From Sulfurovum sp. (lineage in GTDB: Bacteria; Campylobacterota; Campylobacteria; Campylobacterales; Sulfurovaceae): DNA of 16,332 nucleotides. Below are positions 8,531 through 14,901 of this stretch, piece after piece. A model generated the notes under the pieces. The model saw only the letters and a list, made by a program, of their open reading frames with translations. It did not search any database and had not been told where the DNA came from. Numbering within the stretch: the stretch's first letter is position 1; each line of letters opens with the position of its first letter. The stretch is taken from assembly GCA_027046415.1 (NCBI GenBank), contig JALTYW010000080.1:1-16332 (forward strand), read 5' to 3'. The translations under genes were made by a program, and so were the position numbers.

Positions 8531-8573
8531 TAATAAAAATAGATTTAGATAATCACTTATATTGATAAATCTA
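8531..8573 (-). terminator. AT-rich hairpin with T run after the nor-linked small gene
   Basis: On the minus strand TAGATTTA (8573-8566) pairs perfectly with TAAATCTA (8547-8540) across an 18-base loop, followed at once by TTTTTATTA. The first stem bases are the stop codon of the 48-residue gene. This could end the norCB transcript. The weak AT stem and long loop make it uncertain; within the loop TTATCA and TGATTA are also near-symmetric, so an operator is the alternative. Confidence 0.45.
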
Positions 8574-8717
8574 CTTCTTTAAACGCTTCTTTTCCTGAAA
8601 ATAGATCCAGAACATCGGCAATACAATCACCGTATGTAAAAAGATCGTCAGCGTCAAAGGTCCCTGGTTCAACATACCGAAAAAACTCGGTACGACATCA
8701 GTAAACGGTTCAAACAT
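8571..8717 (-). CDS. 48-residue single-span membrane peptide downstream of norB
   Basis: A short gene on the minus strand with a strong ribosome site, AAGGAG six bases before ATG at 8717. The product begins MFEPFTDVVPSFFGMLNQGP, has one predicted membrane span at about residues 21-40 (rich in L, I, V, F, with His28 and Pro34 inside it), and ends in a basic tail QEKKRLKK that suggests a cytoplasmic C-terminus. An in-frame ATG at 8744, preceded by GAGAGG, would give a 57-residue form. It lies 68 bases after norB in the same direction, before a likely terminator. By analogy with small subunits of heme-copper oxidases (CcoQ) and bd oxidase (CydX) it might be an accessory subunit of NO reductase; this is inference. 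I do not recognise a named family. Confidence 0.7.
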   Translation of the reverse strand: MFEPFTDVVPSFFGMLNQGPLTLTIFLHTVIVLPMFWIYFQEKKRLKK

Positions 8718-8746
8718 CTTCTGCTCCTTATTCGTCAATTTCATTT

Positions 8747-8772
8747 ATGTTTCCTCTCAAAGGGAGAAACAT
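8747..8772 (-). repeat. Intercistronic hairpin between norB and the small peptide gene
   Basis: ATGTTTC (8747-8753) pairs with GAAACAT (8766-8772); past a single bulged C at 8754, TCTC and GGGA add four more pairs (one G-T), closing on an AAA loop. No T tract follows on the minus strand. It may protect the norCB 3' end or set relative expression of the small gene. Confidence 0.5.
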
Positions 8773-8785
8773 GTTCACCTAAGTC

Positions 8786-10234
8786 TTATGCGGCTTTGGC
8801 ACCTTGTTTTGCCTGCTTCCCGATAGTCAGCAGATCCCATACCAGATAGACAAATCCGACAAAGGTAACCACACCCATGATCGTCCGCCACATCTGCGCC
8901 TGCACATACCATGGAAGATTCTGTGCGGTAAAGAAAGCACTCCAGCCACCGCCGAGTTCCGCTCTTTCAACCAGTACCTGCTCATACCCTGCGATTGTCA
9001 ATGCAATCGTCATGCCAATCACACCAAAGGTGATCAGGAAGATCGCCATTTTGGATTTGAATGTTGCTCTAAGCTTCTCTATCCCGTAAGCACCCTGTAC
9101 CCCAAGATACATCATACCGATCAAGATCGTCGCATAGGCTCCGAAGAATGCCAGGTGACCGTGTGCTGCGGTAAACTGTGTACCGTGCGTATAGATGTTT
9201 ACCTGCGGCAGTGTATGGAAGAATCCCCAGATACCTGCGCCAAGGAAGTTTCCGAATGCATTGGTGACAATCCATGCCATAGCAGGACCGTTGTTCATCA
9301 CAGCACCCTCTTTGCCTTCCGCTTTTGCTTTCCCCTGCTCTTTACCCCAGTCATAGAGGACGTGTACGAACATCGCTACCAGAGGTACCGGTTCAAGTGC
9401 AGAGAAGAGCGCACCAATCTCCCACCAGTACTCAGGTGTACCGATCCAGAAGTAGTGGTGACCAAGCCCAAGGATTCCTGAACCAAAGAGCATCAGCACT
9501 TCAATCCAGAGCCACATTTCGACGATCTCACGCTTTGCCCCGATAATCTTGATCAGACCATATGCAGCAAGTGAACCTACAAAGACCTCCCATGTCGCTT
9601 CAACCCAAAGGTGAATGACCCACCACCACCAGTACTGATCCATAGAGATGTTGTCTGTAAAGAACATCCCTGCAAGGTAAAGACCAGCAAGTGCAAGCAA
9701 GTCTGCAACCAGTACAGTCAGAATACCGGTCTGTTTCCCTTTCATGTAAGTTGCAAAGACATTCCAGTAGAAAATAAGTACGACAACAACAATACCGATA
9801 TCGGCCCATCTTGGTGCCTCAATATACTCTCTACCCTCATTGATCAGCCAGATAGTCGACTCTTTACCAGGTCCTACCTGAATAAAGATGTAGACCAAAA
9901 CAACAACTGTTACAGCTGCTGTCAGTACCCAGAATGCCAGTTTGCCAAGACCTACACCAACTGTTTCCACACCTGCCTCATCAGGCAGCAGATAGTAAAC
10001 TGAACCTATCATCGCATAGAGCATCCATACAACCAGTGCATTGATGTGCACCATTCTTGCAACATTAAAGTCAAAAACTTCAAACAAGAAACCTGGAGCC
10101 AGGAACTGGATCGCTGCGATAAGTCCCATCAACAGCTGTGCACCGAACAGGATAATTGCTACCCTGAAGTACATCATCGCCAGTTTTTTCGACTCACTGC
10201 CCGCAAATTCGTTTGTTTTAATACTAGTGAGCAT
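8786..10234 (-). CDS. norB: Nitric oxide reductase subunit B (cNOR type)
   Basis: A 482-residue, about 12-span inner-membrane protein of the heme-copper superfamily that reduces NO to N2O using electrons from NorC. All expected ligands are present: H63 (low-spin heme b) and H360 (its partner) in AAHGHLAF, H358 (heme b3), and FeB ligands H208, H259 and H260 with the NOR-defining Glu212 in HLWVEATWE, rather than the Tyr-His pair of oxidases. There is no fused N-terminal quinol domain, so it is cNOR rather than qNOR. The ATG at 10234 is chosen because AGGAGG lies seven bases upstream; an in-frame ATG nine codons earlier has no such site. The start lies within the end of norC (11-base overlap), so the two are translationally coupled. 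Confidence 0.96.
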   Translation of the reverse strand: MLTSIKTNEFAGSESKKLAMMYFRVAIILFGAQLLMGLIAAIQFLAPGFLFEVFDFNVARMVHINALVVWMLYAMIGSVYYLLPDEAGVETVGVGLGKLAFWVLTAAVTVVVLVYIFIQVGPGKESTIWLINEGREYIEAPRWADIGIVVVVLIFYWNVFATYMKGKQTGILTVLVADLLALAGLYLAGMFFTDNISMDQYWWWWVIHLWVEATWEVFVGSLAAYGLIKIIGAKREIVEMWLWIEVLMLFGSGILGLGHHYFWIGTPEYWWEIGALFSALEPVPLVAMFVHVLYDWGKEQGKAKAEGKEGAVMNNGPAMAWIVTNAFGNFLGAGIWGFFHTLPQVNIYTHGTQFTAAHGHLAFFGAYATILIGMMYLGVQGAYGIEKLRATFKSKMAIFLITFGVIGMTIALTIAGYEQVLVERAELGGGWSAFFTAQNLPWYVQAQMWRTIMGVVTFVGFVYLVWDLLTIGKQAKQGAKAA

Positions 10235-10910
10235 TGGTGCCTCCTGTTTTGAATTGGTCAACTGTTTTCGAGAAGTTTCTCGGGAAACCGTTGGTGTCGA
10301 TACTACTCATATGTTTGAGGAATGCGACAAGTCCTTTTGCTTCTTCAGCAGTAATTCCCAGATTTGGCATCATACGTGCATGTGTAGGGTACTGTGAAGG
10401 GTGCTGCAGGAACTCTGCCATTGCCTCTTCTACCGTATTTTTCCCTGTCATTGCCTGCATAGGACCACCCTTCTGCCATGCCGGATCGATCCATGCCTTG
10501 GTCAGGTCAGGCGCATAATAGGCACCGTTTCCAAGCAGGGTATGACAGTTCATACAGTTTTTCGCCTGGGAAGTCAGTTTTCCAAGATGCAGCAGTGCCG
10601 CAGCCTCTTTCGGACTCCACTCTTTACCAAAGAAAGGCTCTTTTGCACCAATCACCGGCACCTCATGCCCTCTTCTTGTATCCATTTTGTAATCAATATG
10701 GTAATTGATCACAGTTGGTGCAGGCACTCTCTTGTTCTCTTTCTTCTCAGCAACCGCCTTTTGAAGATCAGCATCTGTTCCCATCGATATCTGTCCAAGT
10801 GTATCGAATGTAAGCCAGATAAGCAGAATGACCGCAAATCCGGTTACCCATGCTGCCGAACGCCGCCAGAATCGAATACTGGTCCAAACCGAAGCATTTT
10901 CGTTAGCCAT
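10224..10910 (-). CDS. norC: Nitric oxide reductase subunit C, extended form
   Basis: A 228-residue membrane-anchored cytochrome c that passes electrons to NorB. One span is visible at about residues 19-38. The heme motif is C119-MN-C122-H123 in the NorC signature NCMNCHTLLGNGAYYAPDL. RMMPNLG (M180 or M181) gives the Met ligand, and FLKHMSSIDTNGFP is the typical C-terminal motif. NorC is about 146-150 residues in Pseudomonas; here about 70 extra residues lie between the anchor and the heme, including VINYHIDYKMD and KEPFFGKEW. The ATG at 10910 has AGGAGG five to six bases upstream, which is better than the ATG nine codons earlier. It lies 87 bases after the three-span gene and overlaps norB. 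Confidence 0.94.
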   Translation of the reverse strand: MANENASVWTSIRFWRRSAAWVTGFAVILLIWLTFDTLGQISMGTDADLQKAVAEKKENKRVPAPTVINYHIDYKMDTRRGHEVPVIGAKEPFFGKEWSPKEAAALLHLGKLTSQAKNCMNCHTLLGNGAYYAPDLTKAWIDPAWQKGGPMQAMTGKNTVEEAMAEFLQHPSQYPTHARMMPNLGITAEEAKGLVAFLKHMSSIDTNGFPRNFSKTVDQFKTGGTNAH

Positions 10911-10997
10911 GTTTCCTCCTTTTTCAATGTGATACACAAAACCGTTACAGTTTTGTATTCACGCTCTTTCCCTCTTTCAAACGCTTCAACTGCGCAC

Positions 10998-11354
10998 CTA
11001 TCGTTTGTGATCCTGCAGACTCTCCTCTGTCCCTTCGTACCGCTCATCTGCCGATGAGATCAGATAAAAATAGAGATGCGGGACAAAAAGATATGCGACC
11101 ATCGTCACCATCAGTACTTTCATAGTAAAGTGATTACTCTGGATCAGCATCGCAAAGTCATACAGGAAATAAGTCTGTAATGCCCAAAACAGATACCCCA
11201 CAGGCATCCACTTTTTGGAAAAGTACCCCATCTTGGCAAGGGTAATGGTTGCGGCATACCCTACACCAAAAACGAGTACGAGTGTCGATTCGATGAAGAT
11301 AGGCAGGAACTGATCCAGCGCTATCTCCGGTCTTACGATCAATACTTCCGTCAT
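10998..11354 (-). CDS. Three-span membrane protein, first gene of the norCB operon
   Basis: A 118-residue protein with three hydrophobic segments: about residues 16-40, 48-71 and 76-100. It ends in a charged tail (SSADERYEGTEESLQDHKR). No cysteines and no heme motif. AGGAGG lies six to seven bases before ATG, within CAGGAGGCAC, the same ten bases found before norB. It is the first gene after the DNR-like promoter at 11417-11458 and precedes norC by 87 bases, so it should be made together with NorCB. It is not a recognisable NorD, NorE, NorF or NorQ. It could be an assembly factor or extra subunit; function unknown. Confidence 0.75.
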   Translation of the reverse strand: MTEVLIVRPEIALDQFLPIFIESTLVLVFGVGYAATITLAKMGYFSKKWMPVGYLFWALQTYFLYDFAMLIQSNHFTMKVLMVTMVAYLFVPHLYFYLISSADERYEGTEESLQDHKR

Positions 11355-11416
11355 GTGTGCCTCCTGTCGGTTTTGCTGTTTTACTGTAAGGGTTCAAGAT
11401 CCTTTGAGCATAAAGT

Positions 11417-11458
11417 ATTATGACAGCTTCACGGAACAATACGATTGACTTATGTCAA
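11417..11458 (-). promoter_or_regulatory. DNR/NNR-type operator and -10 box of the norCB operon
   Basis: TTGAC-ATAA-GTCAA on the minus strand (11458-11445; TTGAC-TTAT-GTCAA on plus) is a perfect palindrome of the DNR/NNR consensus used by CRP/FNR-family N-oxide regulators. After 22 bases comes CATAAT (11422-11417). The implied start at about 11410 puts the palindrome centre at -41.5. The leader to the ATG would be about 56 bases. This is the cleanest of the three sites. Confidence 0.72.
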
Positions 11459-11469
11459 GGAAGAGAGAA

Positions 11470-11491
11470 AATCATAGAATAATTTATGATT
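11470..11491 (-). terminator. Weak hairpin after the two-span membrane protein gene
   Basis: AATCATA (11470-11476) and TATGATT (11485-11491) make a perfect 7-bp stem with an 8-base loop. On the minus strand it is followed by TTCTCTCTT. It lies about 60 bases past the stop at 11552 and just ahead of the norC-side operator. A weak terminator is likely; a second protein site is the alternative. Confidence 0.3.
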
Positions 11492-11551
11492 CAAATAAGT
11501 AAAAATGATAAAAAAGTTTGAGAAGATTTGCTTATACAGGAAAGGTGTATG

Positions 11552-11917
11552 CTACTCAACAATACACCGAGCAATGAAAAATGGCCTTTCATAGTAAGGA
11601 GAGACGAAATTGTCCCCTTTCAATCTCCAGCCATTCTCCTTTTTGATATGTACTACCTGAGAGACCTTGCGCTGCATACGGCTTTCACACAGAATGGATC
11701 TGTTCTGCTCAAAAGCACCTTTTACTTCAGTCATTCTGCTTGTCGTAATATAATAGTGTGCCCCTATCATGACTGCCAGCACCAGCAAAACACCACTCAG
11801 CCCTTTTTTGGGTGCATTTTTGGACATGAACGGTCGGGTAGTGACAAACAGTGTGATAAACAGCACAATCCCTGCAAGAATGAGATAGGCCCCCTCAAGA
11901 TAGAAAAACGTTTTCAT
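11552..11917 (-). CDS. Two-span membrane protein of unknown function
   Basis: A 121-residue product. Two membrane spans are visible, at about residues 7-27 and 43-58, with a basic loop (RPFMSKNAPKKG) between them, which suggests both ends face the periplasm. The C-terminal half, about 60 residues, is soluble, with two cysteines (CESR and ARCIVE) and a KKENGWRLKG stretch. The ATG at 11917 is preferred, with AAAGGG nine bases upstream; a TTG three codons earlier (11926) is possible but would touch the ribosome site. It is transcribed away from the 12048 gene across a shared DNR-like operator. I do not recognise a family. Confidence 0.65.
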   Translation of the reverse strand: MKTFFYLEGAYLILAGIVLFITLFVTTRPFMSKNAPKKGLSGVLLVLAVMIGAHYYITTSRMTEVKGAFEQNRSILCESRMQRKVSQVVHIKKENGWRLKGDNFVSPYYERPFFIARCIVE

Positions 11918-11947
11918 CCTCAACAACCCTTTAATTGATATGTAAAA

Positions 11948-11989
11948 AGTGTATCACACTTTACCATCCCTGCCATTGATATCCGTCAA
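11948..11989 (-). promoter_or_regulatory. Leftward promoter sharing the central DNR/FNR-like site
   Basis: Read on the minus strand the palindrome is TTGAC-GGAT-ATCAA (11989-11976). After 22 bases comes TACACT (11953-11948), four of six matches to the -10 consensus. The centre is again at -41.5 from the implied start near 11941. It would drive the two-span protein gene. The -10 is weaker than in the other direction. Confidence 0.42.
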
Positions 11990-12017
11990 GTAAAACTGAG
12001 CAAAAACGTTCTATACT
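11976..12017 (+). promoter_or_regulatory. Rightward promoter with DNR/FNR-like operator
   Basis: TTGAT-ATCC-GTCAA (11976-11989) has one FNR-type and one DNR-type half-site. After exactly 22 bases comes TATACT (12012-12017). The implied start near 12024 puts the centre at -41.5 and leaves a 24-base leader before the ATG at 12048. Confidence 0.65.
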
Positions 12018-12047
12018 AACGCAACGGAACAAAAGGGGTGTTTTAAC

Positions 12048-12434
12048 ATGGGTAAATTTTCAAAATATCTGCTGCCGGCACTGATGATAGGCTTTTTTCT
12101 TTTTGGACTCAGTGCCTTCATAGAAGGTAAACCAAGCCATAAAAATGCCAGAATCTACAAAGCGGTTCAGCAGTACAGTCCCTACTACTTTGAAAAACGT
12201 TTCGGGGGGCTGGAGATACGCAGCAAAACCGATACCGAGTTCAAAGAAAAACCCAGCAATATGGAAGTCTTCAAAGCCTTTGAACAACTCGAAAGGGCAT
12301 GGGGGCAGAAACATCTTGTTATCAAAAATGATACACTGCTCATTACTGACACCAATGGTACAGTACACACTCTTCCAATCAAAAACGAAGAGGAACGCCG
12401 CTTTATCCAAAACTATTACGGAGTACAGCCATGA
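12048..12434 (+). CDS. Membrane-anchored protein of unknown function, first of a two-gene operon
   Basis: A 128-residue protein with one N-terminal hydrophobic segment (about residues 7-26, LLPALMIGFFLFGLSAFI), acting as an anchor or uncleaved signal, then a hydrophilic domain of about 100 residues. The domain has no cysteines or recognisable cofactor motif. Its C-terminal part has the pattern HLVIKNDTLLITDTNGTVHTLP, likely a beta hairpin. AGGGGTG lies before the ATG with long spacing. Its stop overlaps the next gene as ATGA. It has a DNR/FNR-like promoter and lies across from a membrane protein near norCB, so a link to nitrite/NO respiration is inferred. Family not recognised. Confidence 0.7.
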   Translation: MGKFSKYLLPALMIGFFLFGLSAFIEGKPSHKNARIYKAVQQYSPYYFEKRFGGLEIRSKTDTEFKEKPSNMEVFKAFEQLERAWGQKHLVIKNDTLLITDTNGTVHTLPIKNEEERRFIQNYYGVQP

Positions 12435-12619
12435 TGGATATTGTCATCACACTGGTCTTCAGCATTGTGATGCTGGTCTTTATGGCATTTCCCGCTATGA
12501 AGATCGTCGAGTGGATAGAACGTAAAGTGAATGTACCGGAGAGGTGGCACAATGTACTGCTTATTGGTATGGTTATATTCCTCTCTTTGCTGGTCGGCAT
12601 CTTCCTCAAATTTGCCTGA
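12431..12619 (+). CDS. 62-residue two-span membrane protein
   Basis: A small protein with two hydrophobic helices (about residues 4-23 and 41-60) and a polar linker rich in charge (KIVEWIERKVNVPERWHN). The linker tryptophans, Arg and Glu suggest a membrane-surface segment. The start ATG shares bases with the preceding stop (ATGA overlap), so translation is coupled to the 128-residue gene. A second ATG follows at once. No named family is recognised. Because of the shared transcript the two products may form one complex. Confidence 0.7.
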   Translation: MMDIVITLVFSIVMLVFMAFPAMKIVEWIERKVNVPERWHNVLLIGMVIFLSLLVGIFLKFA

Positions 12620-12645
12620 TAACCGCCTATTAACCACAATTTCGA

Positions 12646-12651
12646 TAAAAT
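12646..12651 (+). promoter_or_regulatory. Candidate -10 box for ilvE
   Basis: TAAAAT in the context CGATAAAATATTCC, 55 bases before the ilvE ATG, fits the AT-rich extended -10 of Campylobacterota. No -35 at normal spacing. A GGGAG ribosome site lies eight bases before the start. A small ACCCG/CGGGT inverted repeat (12669-12692) lies in the leader. Confidence 0.4.
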
Positions 12652-12706
12652 ATTCCTATTCATTTTTTACCCGCACTTACAAAATGACGGGTTGGGAGCA
12701 TAACAT

Positions 12707-13627
12707 ATGAACAAAGCGAAATATATCTGGATGGACGGCGAGCTCACTCCGTGGGATGATGCGAAGGTACATGTTCTGACACATACACTCCATTATGGGA
12801 ACGGTGCCATTGAGGGGACAAAAGCCTACAAGACAGCTGACGGAAGATGTGCTATCTTCAAACTTAGAGAGCACACTCAGCGGCTGCTGAACTCTGCGAA
12901 GATGACACTGATGGAAGTCCCTTTCACACTCGAAGAACTTGAGGAAGCACAGGTTAAGCTACTTCAGGAAAATGAACTCTTCGACGGAGCATACATCCGC
13001 CCGCTGGTCTATCTTGGCTACGGAGTCATGGGGCTCTACCACAAAGAAGCACCGGTTAATGTCTCCATCTCTGCATGGGAGTGGGGAGCCTATCTTGGCG
13101 AAGAGGGGCTCAAAAAAGGTATCCGCCTCAAGATCGCCTCTATGACCAGAACACCTAACACTTCAGGTATGGGGAAAGCCAAAGCAGTAGCCAACTACCT
13201 TAACAGCCAAATGGCAAAATTCGAAGCAGTCGAGGCGGGCTATGATGAAGCACTGCTGCGCGACGACCAAGGCTACATTGCTGAAGCGTCAGGTGCCTGT
13301 TTCTTTATGGTACGTGACGGCAAACTGATTACTCCGCCAAGCGACAATGCGTTGGAGTCCATCACTCAGGCAACCGTCATCGACCTTGCTAACGATATGG
13401 GCATAGAGGTGGTCAGACGCCGTATTACACGTGAAGAGATTTACATTGCAGACGAGTGTTTCCTCACAGGTACCGCAGCCGAAGTCACACCGGTTCGCGA
13501 AGTCGATGCACGCATCATCGGCAGTGGTTCTCGCGGCCCGATCACAGAAAAACTCCAGACAGCCTATTTTGACGCTGTAGCAGGCAAAAACCCTGACTAT
13601 ATCCAGCACCTGACATACATCAACTAA
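12707..13627 (+). CDS. ilvE: Branched-chain amino acid aminotransferase
   Basis: A 306-residue PLP enzyme of fold type IV. It catalyses the last step of leucine, isoleucine and valine synthesis, with glutamate as amino donor, in the cytoplasm. The N-terminus has HVLTHTLHYGNGAIEGTKAY, the usual IlvE opening. The PLP lysine is K159 in AKAVANYL, the same number and context as E. coli Lys159. GYIAEASGACFFMV and ECFLTGTAAEVTPV (phosphate-binding region) are both present. Length matches the family. It follows the two small membrane genes by 87 bases but has its own likely promoter, so it is probably not part of the N-oxide group. Confidence 0.95.
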   Translation: MNKAKYIWMDGELTPWDDAKVHVLTHTLHYGNGAIEGTKAYKTADGRCAIFKLREHTQRLLNSAKMTLMEVPFTLEELEEAQVKLLQENELFDGAYIRPLVYLGYGVMGLYHKEAPVNVSISAWEWGAYLGEEGLKKGIRLKIASMTRTPNTSGMGKAKAVANYLNSQMAKFEAVEAGYDEALLRDDQGYIAEASGACFFMVRDGKLITPPSDNALESITQATVIDLANDMGIEVVRRRITREEIYIADECFLTGTAAEVTPVREVDARIIGSGSRGPITEKLQTAYFDAVAGKNPDYIQHLTYIN

Positions 13628-13686
13628 TCTACTGTCTCCGGGGATGCAATACACCCTGTCGGAGGCATCAATTACAAAGGATTCTC

Positions 13687-14781
13687 ATGCCAGCAGACAT
13701 GAACGACTATTTCAAGAAAAAACGACCCAACAGCAACCCAAACCCCTCAGGAGGGGACAATAACAATCAGTCTTTCAACAATCCGCTGAACAATATGGGA
13801 GGGAGTAAAGCCCCTATGATCTTTGTGCTCATCGCACTTGTTTTCGGACTTATTGTACTCAAACCCTTTGCCATCATCAACTCCGGTGAGGTGGGCATCA
13901 AAATCAACACCGGTAAGTTCGAAGAGCAGCCTCTCCAGCCCGGTCTGCACTTTTTCATCCCAATCCTGCAAAAGATCGTCCCGGTCAATACCCGCGTACG
14001 GATGATCACCTACTCCAACGAGAACAAGCAGGTACTCAGTGACGGCTACAACCGATACGAAGGCGGTCTTCGCCGCAACCCTGCCATTCGCGTTATGGAC
14101 AGCAGAGGGCTGGATGTTGACATCGACCTTGCCGTACAGTATCACCTCAGACCAGAGAGTGCACCTAAAACCATTGCAACATGGGGTACTGCATGGGAAG
14201 ACAAGATCATCAACACCAAAGTACGTGAGATCGTGCGTGATGTCATCGGTAAATATGCCGCAGAGAATCTGCCGCAAAAACGTACTGAGATCGCCAAAGA
14301 GATTCAGGAGCGTGTACGTAAAAAGGTCGAGTCGATCCCGGGAAGCCCGGTCGTGCTTGACTCTGTAGAGCTTAGAAACATTGAACTGCCGCCAAAGATC
14401 AAAGCCAAGATTGAAGAGCTTCAGGCAGAGAAACAAAACGTAATGATTGCAGAGCAGCAAAAAGATAGAGCCAAACGTGAAGCTGAACGCAAAGCGGAGA
14501 TCGCACGTGGTGAAGCGGAGAAAAAACGTATCGAAGCACAGGGACATGCTGATAAAATCCGCATCGAGGCTCAGGCTCAGGCAAAAGCCAACCAAATCAT
14601 TGCCCAGTCACTGACAGAGAAATTGCTTCAGATGGAACAGATCCATACACAAGGCAAGTTCAACGAAGCACTCAAAGTCAACAAAGATGCCCAAATCTTC
14701 CTCACCCCCGGCGGTGCGGTACCAAACATCTGGGTTGATGCCAAAGGCAAAGAACAAAAAGCCGTCTCGGCGCAACAATAA
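13687..14781 (+). CDS. SPFH/band 7 (prohibitin, HflK-like) membrane protein
   Basis: A 364-residue inner-membrane scaffold-type protein. Residues 1-42 are polar and Asn-rich (KKKRPNSNPNPSGGDNNN). One span follows at about 43-63, then the SPFH domain at about 65-245 starting INSGEVGIKINTGKFE. A long charged coiled coil runs from about 245 to 305 (KREAERKAEIARGEAEKKR), and the C-terminal tail includes LTPGGAVPNIWVD. SPFH proteins form large membrane rings and often modulate FtsH protease; the exact partner here is unknown. AAAGGA lies six to seven bases before the ATG at 13687; an alternative ATG lies four codons in. It comes 59 bases after ilvE, which may be a shared transcript. Confidence 0.88.
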   Translation: MPADMNDYFKKKRPNSNPNPSGGDNNNQSFNNPLNNMGGSKAPMIFVLIALVFGLIVLKPFAIINSGEVGIKINTGKFEEQPLQPGLHFFIPILQKIVPVNTRVRMITYSNENKQVLSDGYNRYEGGLRRNPAIRVMDSRGLDVDIDLAVQYHLRPESAPKTIATWGTAWEDKIINTKVREIVRDVIGKYAAENLPQKRTEIAKEIQERVRKKVESIPGSPVVLDSVELRNIELPPKIKAKIEELQAEKQNVMIAEQQKDRAKREAERKAEIARGEAEKKRIEAQGHADKIRIEAQAQAKANQIIAQSLTEKLLQMEQIHTQGKFNEALKVNKDAQIFLTPGGAVPNIWVDAKGKEQKAVSAQQ

Positions 14782-14784
14782 ATC

Positions 14785-14815
14785 AGTGAAGAGTGAAGAG
14801 TGAAGAGTGAAGAGT
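14785..14815 (+). repeat. Heptanucleotide tandem repeat AGTGAAG, about 4.4 copies
   Basis: Four exact copies of AGTGAAG plus AGT, starting three bases after the SPFH stop codon. Each unit carries TGA; since seven is not a multiple of three, successive units place a stop in all three plus-strand frames. Confidence 0.95.
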
Positions 14816-14823
14816 TTCGGTAT

Positions 14824-14842
14824 GCTTTTCCAAAGGAAAAGC
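14824..14842. repeat. Perfect 8-bp hairpin between the two repeat tracts
   Basis: GCTTTTCC, loop AAA, GGAAAAGC. It lies between the two heptad tracts. It is followed by TACTGTTTC rather than a T run, so it is a weak terminator candidate for the SPFH gene; an mRNA structure or repeat-element part is equally possible. Confidence 0.7.
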
Positions 14843-14850
14843 TACTGTTT

Positions 14851-14882
14851 CTGAACGCTGAACGCTGAACGCTGAACGCTGA
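14851..14882 (+). repeat. Heptanucleotide tandem repeat CTGAACG, about 4.6 copies
   Basis: Four exact copies of CTGAACG plus CTGA, ending 19 bases before the hisIE start. Same unit length as the tract at 14785 but a different sequence; again each unit holds TGA, so plus-strand stops occur in all three frames. Confidence 0.95.
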
Positions 14883-14901
14883 TAATTTCGGAGAAATTAT
14901 C
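14881..14901 (+). promoter_or_regulatory. Hairpin holding the hisIE ribosome site, abutting the ATG
   Basis: GATAATTTC, loop GGA, GAAATTATC is a perfect 9-bp inverted repeat whose last base touches the hisIE ATG. The only ribosome site, GGAGA, lies in the loop and the top of the right arm. In RNA this could partly hide or present the site, so it may tune translation. Confidence 0.6.

Noticed and set aside
12669-12692. ACCCG/CGGGT inverted repeat in the ilvE leader as terminator or attenuator
   Set aside because: Only 5 bp with a 14-base loop, no T run after it, and no leader peptide with branched-chain codons was seen.
13636-13664. CTCCG/CGGAG inverted repeat between ilvE and the SPFH gene
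   Set aside because: Short stem with competing pairings (GATGC/GCATC) and no T run; not convincing as a terminator.
13747-14595. Long open frame (282 codons) on the minus strand opposite the SPFH gene
   Set aside because: It mirrors a well-supported plus-strand gene, has no recognisable domain, and its composition follows from the opposite strand.
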